From positions 734,859,714 through 734,923,713 of the forward strand of contig CM062812.1 in the NCBI GenBank assembly GCA_031772625.1: DNA of 64,000 nt, read 5' to 3'. Made by a program: the position numbers and the translations under genes. This document shows, piece after piece, positions 1 through 9,971 of this stretch. The notes beneath the pieces were generated by a model, which was not told the origin of the DNA, ran no database searches, and saw nothing but the letters and a program-made list of their open reading frames with translations. The stretch's first letter is position 1. Every line of letters begins with the position of its first letter. This DNA comes from Pinus tabuliformis. Taxonomy: Eukaryota > Streptophyta > Pinopsida > Pinales > Pinaceae.

Positions 1-1615
1 GTAACATCGGCAGCAATAGAGGGAAACAGACCTATGCTTGAAAAAGGCAAGAGGAAGGTTGCAGATAGTGCAGAGGTGGAGCAAAGTTGCAAGTTCAAAG
101 TAGATCCACTAGTCTTGAGATAAAATTTAGAGTTTGAGGCAAAGAGGCAACAACACGACAGAAGGATTGCACAAAGACAGAGGGAGAAGAAAAAACTGAA
201 GGAGGCAGAAAAGGAGTTTCAAGATTTTAAGAAAGCACCAAGGGAAGAACAAGAGTTGCGTAGAAGAGAGAAGGAAGCATAGTAGGAACAAGAACATCAG
301 GAGTCACAACATGCACACATTGATGAAACTATGCCCATAGAGGTTATTGATTCATTAGAACAACTGGTAGATAGAAAATAGGGTGAGCAGTCGTAGGAGA
401 AGGACTTTGGTCATGAGATTGAATAGATGTTGGAGCAGATGGAATGGATGTGGTTCAGCACAGGCTAGATCAAGACATTGACCTCATTCCTAATTACCAA
501 GAGTTCACTCCACAATCTTGACCAGATCCAGGAGAAGAGAAAGTCCCAAGTGATCAAGGAGACATTGAAATCCTTGAGGACAATCCAAAAGCAGATGTTC
601 ACAACATATCCTTTGACGAGTCACAACACACTGTTGTGCAGTCGCGTAGAGTTCCCACCCCAGATGTCCAAGTATCTCCTATGTAGTTTGAAGATCGAGT
701 GATCGTTTCCAATGTGTGCAGGCATCCAACTACATTAGCCGATGCGACAAAGGCATATGCTGAAGCTACCCTCTCAAGTGAGAGATTCTTGATAATTGAG
801 AATGAGCACATGGATAAGGAGTTGCAAGTAACCAAGTATGGAGAAGAGAAAGCTACAACATCCACCATAGCATAGTTGAAGAAAGAAATACTTGATGAAT
901 TAGTGTCTCTCGAGGTATTCATGCGGAAGTTTTACTTCAGGTTTGTCACCATGGATAAGTCAGTTGTCCATATTAATGGTTGGCAGCAATATTGTTCTAG
1001 GAGATCACGCATCTTGACAAACATACACACTACTATTGATCACATGCAGATATGGATAATGAGGTACGATGGAGCCCCATTGCACTTGCAAAAGGTGATG
1101 ATGCCAAAGGTAGTGGAGCTCAAGGCACACATCTGGAGTCAGATCCAGAACTATGAGGAACTCCCATAGCTCATCACCAACTTACAAGATTCACATGCAT
1201 GAGTATTCAAGAGCATGGATGTCATTGTGCACATGCATGCAATCCCATCCATTGGCACACTCACCGAGGTGAAAGCAAAGAACCAAGTCCGAATGGAGCT
1301 AGACATGTACTTGAATCAATTAATGCACATGCCACCAGGGTAGACTTCCAAATGAGTGCAAACACTATACGCTAGTATGTCACTCGTCTGGCTGCACTTA
1401 AGACCATGATGTGCATGTTATCTAAAGAGTTGGATAGTAGTGCCAAATTAGTGTACCCAAATAACATGGAGGCAAGAGTTCACTTTTAGAAGGATGTCAC
1501 CATGGAGTACACGGACACCATAATACACCACCAAGCTTAGCATCAGTTCACCACCATTGATCATCAAGAGGATGTCAAAGAGTTAGTCTTCCCATAGCTA
1601 TCCCAATCTTAGTGA
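1..1615 (+). pseudogene. Family A unknown protein, C-terminal two thirds (copy A1)
   Basis: I do not recognise this protein. Reading from base 1, the frame matches copy A2 from 15726 onward almost residue for residue. Both have a KGKRKV stretch, then a highly charged helix predicted to form a coiled coil (bases 180-290, sharing REEQELRRREK), then PTPDV, KKEILDE and a C-terminal block with KLVYPNNMEARVHF (about 1444-1485) matching KSMYPDAMEARIHF in A2. The match ends near EELVFP at about 1590. The frame has many in-frame TAG/TAA stops and at least one frameshift near 450. The copy is cut at the left by the window edge. No reverse transcriptase, protease or integrase motif is visible. It was probably the internal ORF of a non-autonomous LTR element. 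Homology between copies is clear; the function is unknown. Confidence 0.6.
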
Positions 1616-2502
1616 TATCTTGTAAAGATTTCTCAAGCCCATTTTTGTCTCACATGAGTACATGTGCAAATTGTATTGTAAACATGTTGTAAATTGAAAT
1701 ACCAAGTGTCAAAAGTAGAATGTAAATAGCCATGTGTAAGTTGAAGAGTTGTGAAGGTAGTTGAAGAGTCACAAAGGGGAATTTCAAGGGTCACCCCACA
1801 CTTTGCTATATATAGAACCTCATAACTCATTACATATGCTTTTGGGATCCAAGATTTTGATAGGTATAACTTAGAGAAAGCTTGGAGTGTATTATAATGA
1901 GCCTTGGATTTTCCACAATGCAGAGCTAGTACATCTCTTTGGAGGAGCATGTGACAGTCACTATAATGTTCTACTATCGGGGCTAGTGGTTTTCATGGTT
2001 GTATGTATGATTGGATCTTTCACTCTTTTAATATAACAAAGCCAACATGTTTCATGCATATATTGTTATTATAGTTCAGCTATCCTGGTTACTCTAAAGA
2101 TGTATGTAGTTATAATTTACACATGTATGTGTGGATTATTCCGTATGTTTTTTTATGAATCTTATTGAAACATGTCGTTGTTATAATCAATCATTTTGGA
2201 TCGTTGGTTATCCTTCTTTCCATCTCATGATGTCTTTCAGCTCGTGTGTTCCCTTTCAAGCTACGTGCTATCACAGGCTTCTAAGAGGTGCACTCCTCTC
2301 CCCTTCCATGTGTTAGAGCCTTTCATGCACCTTCCTTGACTTGTTGCAAGGTCACAACCTCGCTTCCAACAAGGAAATATTACTTACCTTTGGACACAAC
2401 CACAGTCAAGGTGATGCCATACAACCCACTACTTGGACTCCTTCTCCAAATAGTCTAAGGTCTAGGTTGGAATTCTTACGGGGAGATCCCCTGACATGTT
2501 GA
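1616..2502 (+). repeat. Family A LTR-like 3' tail (copy A1), interrupted by copia
   Basis: This is non-coding DNA downstream of the A1 frame. It is collinear with 17391-18298 behind A2, including 'tttgtctcaca', 'gtaaacatgttgtaaa', a TATA-like 'tatatatag' at 1807-1815 and a run ending in 'ggagatcccctgacatgttga'. The related A3 and A4 tails end in TCAACA, so this behaves like an LTR. Here it is cut at 2503, where the SIRE-like copia element begins. Confidence 0.5.
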
Positions 2503-2758
2503 TGTTGGCATTATGACACAGGTGTTGTCATTGATGGCAACTCACTCGGATGACAGATCATAGTATAGCAGGTTAACAGCACAAAGTTATAGATTAGACT
2601 TCATAGAATGAAGAAAGAGATGTATACGCAGGTTCACCATTGGCCAAGTCGCGTATACACGTAGATTCACTGTATACAAGTCACGTATACATACACACGC
2701 ACTTTCACAAAAGGAAAAGTGTGTATACCTTGGAAAACTAAGTTTTTGGTCAGAAGTA

Positions 2759-2875
2759 TTTGGTCCATGGCATCTTTGATCCATGGTATTGGTCCAAGGT
2801 ATCGGGTCCAAGGTATTGACCCTAGGTATTTGGTCCAAGGTATTGGTCCTAAGTGGTTTTGTTCCATGGTATTGA
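2759..2875 (+). repeat. U3 minisatellite, unit about 14 bp
   Basis: Seven to eight imperfect copies of a 'ttggtccaaggtat' unit stand in a row just upstream of the LTR TATA box. The 3' LTR has the same array at about 10228-10315 but lacks roughly two units, so the copy number changed after insertion. Confidence 0.75.
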
Positions 2876-2890
2876 GAAAGGCCTACAAAC

Positions 2891-2898
2891 TATATAAG
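2891..2898 (+). promoter_or_regulatory. TATA box of the copia 5' LTR
   Basis: TATATAAG follows the U3 minisatellite. The 3' LTR has TATAAAAG at the equivalent place (10331-10338). The position about 390 bp into the LTR suits a U3/R boundary. Confidence 0.6.
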
Positions 2899-4132
2899 GA
2901 GGAGAATATCATTAGGCCAGGATGTGTAAGTATCGAATATCTGATGAAGTGTGATATCTAATATGCAGGTGATTGGCTTATGGTGTTGTGCTTGATCTGA
3001 ACCAAGGATAAACCCTAGCATTTGATGAAGGATAAGATCTAATGATGTATTAGGATCTTAAGGCTTGAAGTGAATTATCTTTATATGGTTTGATCATGTA
3101 TCTGAATAAATGACACATATTGTAGTCTGTAAATATAATGATCTGTGTATGACTAAAGTCTAGAATAGTTGTAATGTTTAAATCATCATTTATAGATCTG
3201 TACGCAGGTTCACTTTAGAAAAGGAGCATATACACGCTGGTTTTGCATATCAAAGTAGCGTATACATCATAAATTTTATTTGCAAATATGTACGCTGGTT
3301 CACTTTGAGGAAAGCGCATATGCATGCAGGTTCGACACATGGAAGTAGTGTATACCTTATAAAATATTTTTAGTTGCTTTTGTTTGCTGTTGTAGTGTTT
3401 TAGGTTCTAGCTTGGGTTCTTGTTACTGTATTCTGGTGACAACATTCTGAATGATCAGATTGATGGGTTCTCAAAGTGATTCATTGATTCGGTTGTGGTT
3501 GGTTCAAAAGAAAATTGGTTGATGTAGATATTTTTGATGATTGAATGATGTTGTTGATGGATCCAGTCTGAAAATTTATGAAACATGGTCCCTGGAAGAA
3601 AAGAGAAGGTTGTAGCCTTTTGTAGGCCGGCACCTACATACTAGTAAACATATCAACTAGTACAAGAGCTAGGGGGTCGTAGCTCCCTTCCAGTAGAAGT
3701 TGGAGAATGAGAAAAGGTTGTAGCCTTCTGCAGGTAGAAGTCTGCGTACTGGTATAAGACTGCACTAGCACAAAAATTGTAAAAAAAAATTTCTTATTAT
3801 TAAAAGAAGACAGAGACGACAGTAGCAGGTGGTTTTCACCCACATTGGGTTTCCACCTTATATCTTGGTGTTTATGTGTGTTACTTATGTGGGATGCTTT
3901 ATTTCATTTTTACTGCACTGTCTAATGAATTCCTAATATACTGGTTAAAGTTTAATGTATGATAATTTGCGTAAATCAAAAGATCTCTTCATATACGTTG
4001 ATCGCATTAAGTATAGTTGTGTATACACGGTAGTTCACTAAGATGAAGTAGCATATACAAATCATTTTTGAAAATTAAATTATTGATCTAATAATACTGA
4101 TTCACCCGCCTCTCAGTATTGTTTCCAACAAT

Positions 4133-4147
4133 TGGTATTATAGCAGG
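4133..4147 (+). other. Primer binding site of the SIRE-like element
   Basis: TGGTATTATAGCAGG starts two bases after the CAACA end of the LTR. It resembles the initiator tRNA-Met complement TGGTATCAGAGC used by most plant copia elements, with a few changes. Confidence 0.75.
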
Positions 4148-4190
4148 TCCTTCAGAAGAAGCTTGATCGCTTGAAGGAAGATCCAACATC

Positions 4191-5477
4191 ATGAGTAATC
4201 AAGAAAGCGGGGGATCCATAAAACAACCAATCTTTGATGGGAGAAACTTTGTTTATTGGAAGGTAAGAATCACAACCTATCTTCAATCACTTGGAACAGA
4301 TGTATGGGAAATCGTGGAAGGAGGATATACATTTCCGTCAGCAATTCCTACAGATACGGTAGGTAAAAAGCAATATGAAACCAATGCCAAGGCTGTCAAT
4401 ACATTATTGGGAAGTCTGTCACAATCAAAGTTTGTCAAACTTATGCAGCTCAAATTAGGCAAAGAAATATGGCACAAAATCGTTCTATGCTACGACGGAC
4501 ACTCTCAAGTAAAACGTGCTAAGATGCAAACTCTCAGAATTCAATATGAAACTCTCAAGATGCACAATGATGAAAGTATAGCTAGTTACTTCTTATGTAT
4601 AAATGAGGTTGTTAATTGCATGAAGAATTTGGGTGAAGAGATAAAGGAAGTTACCTTAGTTGAAAAAGTTTTAAGATCCCTGTCTACTAAATTTGAATCA
4701 AAAGTATCTTCCATAGAAGAAAAGCATGATCTACAAACTATTAATATGACATAGCTTCACGGAATCTTAACTGCCTTTGAGATGAGAAAAGGAGGTCCAT
4801 CAAATATAAGAGAAGCCGCTTTTAAAGCTTCAGTAAAAGGAAAAGAAGAACTCAATGAATCAGTCCATATTTCAAAAGAAGAAGAGGAAGTAAACTTTGT
4901 CAAGAAGCTTCAACGGGGTTCCGGAAGATTCAGAGGTAAACTACCTTTCAAATGTTTTGCCTATGGTAGAGTCGATCATTATGTTGCCAAATGTCCTCAT
5001 AAAGATAAAAATGATAAAGGGAAGGAATCTGCAAAATGGAATAAAAAAAGAAGTGTAAGTAAAAAGAGCTACTATACTCTTGAAGATAGCGATGGTTTAT
5101 CAAATAGTGATGAAGATGAAAATAGTAATGACTATAGACTTCTGATGGCTTATGAAGATGATGATTTCTTGCATGCTTTAGATGAAGATGACCTGTATGA
5201 AGAAATCTCTAAACTCAAAATCTATTTAGAAGAAAAGAATATGATTATAGATACTTTGACATACCAACTTGCTAAAAGAGAAAAACACGATATGATTGTG
5301 GGTCTAAGAAAGGATCTTGAGAAAACAAAAGCTCTCAATCTCAGATTTGCTAAAGGATCAAAAACATTAAATGAAATTATCAAAGTGCAGCGTTCTCCTC
5401 TGATGAAGATAGGTCTTGGATATACTGAAGAAGCATCTCAATCACAGAACCGTCAACCTCCACTAAAGCTATCTTGA
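4191..5477 (+). pseudogene. gag: copia gag with one in-frame stop
   Basis: This encodes the capsid/nucleocapsid protein. It starts with ATG at 4191, 60 bp past the LTR. The capsid part includes FDGRNFVYWKVR and a leucine-rich block (residues about 10-185), typical of copia gag (UBN2/DUF4219 families). A TAG at 4752 interrupts the frame, which then continues in phase to a TGA at 5475. The nucleocapsid zinc knuckle at about 4951-4995 reads CFAYGRVDHYVAKC. The second cysteine of CX2CX4HX4C is a tyrosine, so this knuckle is broken. An acidic stretch and a coiled-coil-like segment follow. A frameshift separates it from the next segment, which holds a second, intact knuckle. Confidence 0.88.
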
Positions 5478-6180
5478 TGCAACAAAGAGCAGTGGACAGA
5501 TTGACAATCATCAGCAAAGGCATGAAGCAGATCACCAGGTAAATCAGGCTCAATTTACTTCAAGGATGAACAAAAGCCACAACCAACCTCAGGTAAATTG
5601 TACTCAATTTGCTTCAAAGATGAATATCAATAGAAACTACAATCACTAGGTCAGTAGATTCGATAATCGCAGGAACTTCTTCAATGGTCAATGTTTCTCA
5701 TGTCATAATTTTGGACACAAAGCTGCCCAATGTGTTGCTTACAAAACCATCATGACTAGAGAAGCACGAAATCAAAGGAATGTGACAGGGGTCAAGAAAG
5801 GTTCCTATAATATATTTTATCTTCTTGAAAATGAAATAAAATGTTGAATCTGTAACAACTTTGGCCGTGAAGAATCTGAATGCAGGAGTAAATTTCAGTA
5901 AATATATCAAAAGGAGCAAACTCCATTAAATCCCAAAATATGGAGAAAGAGAGAACCGCAAACAGAAAGATGTGGTATAGCCTTGTATGCAAAAGGATAA
6001 GAAAACCATTTGTACATCGACAGTGGATGCTCAAAACACATGACAGGTGACAAAGGAAAACTACACTCATATAATGCCTTATAAAAGGAAAAGAGTGTCT
6101 CATTTGGAAATGACACTCCTGTTATCATAAAAGGTAAAGGATTTGTTTTCTTGAAAGAAAAATTTTAAGCTAGGAATGTT
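5478..6180 (+). pseudogene. copia gag C-terminus with second zinc knuckle, then protease
   Basis: A different frame from gag carries CFSCHNFGHKAAQC at 5692-5733, a complete CX2CX4HX4C nucleic-acid-binding knuckle. About 290 bp on, in the same frame, YIDSGCSKHMTG (6010-6048) is the aspartic protease active site, with Asp-Ser-Gly from 6019. The protease would cut the Gag-Pol polyprotein. Several stops lie between and after these motifs, for example before KSVSFGNDT and near 6168. Two knuckles in one gag is unusual for copia in general, but I believe it occurs in SIRE-type elements. Confidence 0.8.
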
Positions 6181-7466
6181 ATGTATGTTGATGGCTTAAA
6201 GCATCACCTGTTGAGTGTAAGTCAAATGTGTGATCAAGGAAATGAAGTAGTGTTTCGATCAAATGGATGTGTTGTTCGTGAGCTTGATACAGGAGAAGCT
6301 GTGATCAAAGGTACAAGAACTCCAAACAACCTATACATACTCAAGGGAGGACAACAACAGTGCTATCTTAGCAAAAATGATGAAAACTGGCTATGGCACA
6401 GAAGATTGGGACATCTATGTTTTTCTCAAATAAGAAAAGCATGTAGATTCCAGGCTGTTTGTGATCTTCCAGATATCAACATTCTTGAAAATACTATATG
6501 CAAATCATGTCAATTCGGTAAGAAAACCAAATCTCACTTCATCGAAAAGGAAGGATCAGCTAGTAAACCTCTTGAACTTGTTCATACTAATTTATGTGGA
6601 CCATCAAGGAAAAAGTCACCTCGTGGAGAAGAATATTTTATATTGTTCATTGATGATTTTTCTAGAATGTGTTGGATAGGTCTTCTAAAGCATAAAGATG
6701 AAGCATTTGAAAAGTTCAAAGCCTTCAAAGCTTTGGTTGAAAATGAATCAGATCGCAAAATCAAATGCCTCAGATCTGATCGAGGAGGGGAATTTACTTG
6801 GATGAATTCTTTGACTTTTGTGAACAACATGGAATAAAAAGGTAGTTCTCCACCATAAGGAATCCTCAACAAAATGGAGTGGTATAAAGGATGAACAAAA
6901 CTGTTCAACAAATGGCTCGTGCTATGCTAGATGAATCTGGAACTCCTGCAACCTTCTAGGGTGAAGCTGCATTCGCCGCCGTCACTATTCTCAACCAAGC
7001 AAATGTTCGGGTAAACAACACTCAAACTCCACATGAACTTCCGTATGTTAAGACTCCTACTATAAAATACTTCAAAGTTTTTGGAAACAAATGTTACATC
7101 AAAAGGACTGATGAAAAACTTTGTAAGTTTGAACCCAGAGCAGATGAAGGTATTCTTCTTGGCTACTCTTCCTAAAGTAAAGGATATAAATGTTATAATA
7201 AAAGACTTGGGAAAATTATTGAAAGTATTGATGTTGTGGTTGATGAAGCATGCAAAAATCCAAAACAGATAAAAACCAAAGATTATAACAATGAAGAAGA
7301 TGAGGATCATTTTCCCACATCAAATCACACTGATTTTCAAGAAGAAACCAATGAAGCACCAGAAGAAGAGATAACGATAGAAGAAAAGACTCCATCCAGG
7401 TATGTTCAAAAAAAGTCATCCAGAAACTCAAATTTTAGGGGAAAAATGGGCAGGTGTGTAGACTAG
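6181..7466 (+). pseudogene. copia GAG-pre-integrase and integrase
   Basis: The zinc-binding domain shows LWHRRLGHL...CKSCQFGKK (6390-6530), the HHCC domain that precedes the copia integrase core. In the catalytic core, the first aspartate of the D,D-E triad is asparagine (HTNLCGP, AAT at 6589). The second is intact (RSDRGGEF, GAT at 6778). The glutamate position, after QQNGVV, is a TAA stop at 6885-6887. A one-base shift near 6800 moves the frame. The C-terminal part continues through YFKVFGNKCYIKR and an acidic linker to about 7466. The enzyme would insert element cDNA into the chromosome. With two triad positions lost, this copy cannot have supplied it. Confidence 0.88.
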
Positions 7467-8570
7467 AAGAACCGTTGTTGAAGCTTCAAGCTATCTAGCA
7501 TTACTATCTTCCACTGAACCTCAAAATGTAAATGAAGCATGTAGAGATGAATGTTGGGTCAAGGCCATGAATGAAGAACTTGAGGAAATTGAAAAGAATA
7601 ATACTTGGGAATTAGTTCCTAGACCTCATGATAAGAATATCATAGGAAATAAATGGATATTCAAAAACAAGCTGAACAATATGGAGATGTTATTAGAAAC
7701 AAGGCCAGACTTGTTTGTAAAGGATATGCTCAACAAGAAGGTATAGGTTTTGAAGAAACTTTTGCACCTATTGTTAGATTTGAAGCCATAAGAATGTTTT
7801 TTGCTCTTTCTAGTTTTCAGAAATTCAAAGTATACCAAATGGATGTAAAATCTACCTTTCTTAATGGAGACTTAGAAGAAGAAGTCTATATTGAACAACC
7901 AAAAGGATTCATTCTTGGAAATGATGCAAAACTTGTATGAAAACTCAGAAAAGATCTCTATGGTCTAAAACAAGCTCCAAGGGCATGGTATTACTGTCTT
8001 GACAAATATCTTCACCAACAGGGTTTTTCAAAGGGGTCAGTAGATAGCAATCTATATACAAAGATGGACACTGGTAAATTGCTAATAATTGTTGTGTATG
8101 TTGATGATATCATTTTTGGAAGCTATGAAGAATCCATGAGTCAGAATTTTGCTTCAGTAATGCAGCAAGAATTTGAAATGTCCTTTCTTGGTGAGCTTAC
8201 CTATTTTCTTGGTCTACAAGTTCAACAAAATAAAGATGGTGTTTTTCTCTCACAAACCAAATATCTCAAACAGATCCTGAAAAAGTATAGCATGGAAGAT
8301 TCTAAATCAGTATGTACCCCAATGGTAATAGGATGCAATCTTAGCTCAAATGATGAATTAGCAAGGGTGCATAAACCAACTTACAGATCCATGATTGGCA
8401 TTCTACTTTATCTAACAGGTACCTGACCGGACATCATGCATGCAGTGGGAATAGTTGGAAGATTCCAAGCAAATCCAAAGGAATCACATCTTCAGGCAAT
8501 CAAAAGGATTTTCAAATATCTTAAAGGAACATAGAAATTTGGTTTATGGTATCCTAGGGATATAGATCTT
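7467..8570 (+). pseudogene. copia reverse transcriptase
   Basis: The frame runs from WVKAMNEELEEIEKNNTWEL through a one-base deletion near 7676. It then continues in one phase through [36 protein letters not shown] and DLYGLKQAPRAWY to the catalytic YVDDIIFG (8097-8120). The YVDD aspartates are intact. A stop at 7938 (TGA where the family has tryptophan) and one at 8424 (TGA where the family has arginine) interrupt it. Both are explained by single G-to-A or C-to-T changes. In the family this enzyme copies element RNA into DNA in virus-like particles. Confidence 0.9.
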
Positions 8571-9053
8571 ACACTTCATGCATATACAGATGCAGATTGG
8601 GCAGGATGTGTTGATGACAGAAACAACACTAGTGGTGGTGCATTCTATATGGGTTTCAGGTTATTGTCTTGGTTTAGTAAGAAACAAAGTTCAATTGCAT
8701 TATCTACATCTGAAGTAGAATACATGGCTGCTACATCTTGCTACACACAACTACTTTGGATGATGAAAACCTTGCAAGAAATTTAGATCACATGTACTCC
8801 ACCCATCTCCATTCTATGCGATAATACAAGTGCCATTAGTATTTCAAAGAATCCAATCATGCACTCCAAGACCAAGCACATACGCATCAAATATTATTTT
8901 CTACAAGAACAAGTGCTTGAACAAAAATTCAAATTGGAGTATGTTCCCTCAAAAGAATAGGTTGCTGATATATTCACTAAACCACTGCCCAAAGAGACAT
9001 TTGAATATCTCAGACAAAAGTTGGGAGTAGTTGTTGCATCATCCTATTGTTAA
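8571..9053 (+). pseudogene. copia RNase H and end of pol
   Basis: The frame stays in phase with the reverse transcriptase. Motifs are YTDADWAGCVDDRNNTSG, STSEVEYMAATSC and CDNTSAISISKNP, then ADIFTKPLPKETF near the C-terminus. TAG stops sit at about 8532, 8784 and 8958, where relatives often have glutamine or a similar codon. The natural end is the TAA at 9051. The domain removes the RNA strand during cDNA synthesis. Confidence 0.88.
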
Positions 9054-9958
9054 ATCCTATTTTCTTTAAGGAAAGGTGGTTATACACGAGTTGCATGAAG
9101 CATAGTCATGTACATACGCGTGTTTCTAACACCACAGTCACGTATATGTTGGTTTGAAGAAAAGCAATGGTCCAGAGTAAAAAAAAAAGGGGTTTGATAT
9201 GGTTCTATCAATTATCTGCTCTGTTTGATGATGGTTTCAATCTACTGATAACATGTGGAAATATATTGGTCCTCATGAAGTTGTTGATATCTTGATGTAT
9301 ATCTGATTGATGATGATGTTTTGATATCTCTTACTAACATATGCAATGATCAGATCTGACAGTGAACATGTGGAATAGGTTCAGGGGGAGAACATGGTTG
9401 ATGATATTTTGAGAACTAATGATGGACATATACAGGTTGCTGGTCTAGATGCTGTTGACAGATGCTGCTGATGGTGCAGATCATATGATAGTTTCTAATG
9501 ACTATCATGGTCTTGTTTAAGATATTTGGTCTCTGTTATATATGTCATGTATATCTTTTAATGTAACGGTCATGAAAAGACCTAATTTGTAACCCCACTA
9601 TGCATGGGATGGATGATGTAATGTTTCTTGTTTTTGACATGTATAAACAATTTATATATCCCCACTTGGTTGGGTGGATGAGTCAAATTTGGTATATCCC
9701 CACTTGGTTGGGAGATGGATGTATGTATGAGTCATTAGTGATAGGAAGGTCATTTGAGATGTATGTATAGAGTCATGTTCTTCTTTTAGAACATATTTTT
9801 GCAGAATTTGCTTATGCTCAGGGGGAGCATGGAATCAATCATGGGAGCTCAATCAACACACTTCAGCATATTAGAGAATTCAACATGTACTCAGGGGGAG
9901 CATGACCCTTTTCCCTTGATGTCAAAGGGGGAGAGTGACTTAGTGTTGCCATCAAATC
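9054..9958 (+). other. copia 3' non-coding stretch with repeated purine runs
   Basis: No coding sequence is visible. It holds four purine runs of polypurine-tract type: 9381-9390 and 9891-9900 (TCAGGGGGAG), 9819-9827 and 9923-9934. It also has a GTATAC-rich patch near 9070-9150 like the LTR, and a short duplicated 'tatccccacttggttggg' segment at about 9656-9712. Confidence 0.65.
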
Positions 9959-9970
9959 CAAAGGGGGAGA
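9959..9970 (+). other. Polypurine tract of the SIRE-like element
   Basis: CAAAGGGGGAGA lies directly before the 3' LTR start at 9972. It is the expected primer site for second-strand synthesis. Confidence 0.8.
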
Positions 9971-9971
9971 T

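Larger units (their letters stand above)
2503..4130 (+). repeat. 5' LTR of the SIRE-like copia element
   Basis: It begins TGTTGGCATTATGACACAGG, as does the 3' LTR at 9972, and ends in CAACA at 4130 directly before the primer site, giving the TGTTG...CAACA ends typical of copia LTRs. At 1628 bp it is long, as in SIRE-type elements. Over the first 250 bp I see roughly one difference per ten bases from the 3' LTR, so the insertion is old. It contains a minisatellite (2759-2875), a TATA box and clusters of GTATAC-containing motifs. Confidence 0.88.

Noticed and set aside
1633..1950. Minus-strand 105-codon frame and its twin at 17410-17841
   Set aside because: Both lie across the LTR-like tails of family A; the conservation follows from the repeat being duplicated.
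8064..8426. Separate gene for the YVDD frame
   Set aside because: It is in phase with the frames before and after it and only separated by single stops; it is part of one pol.
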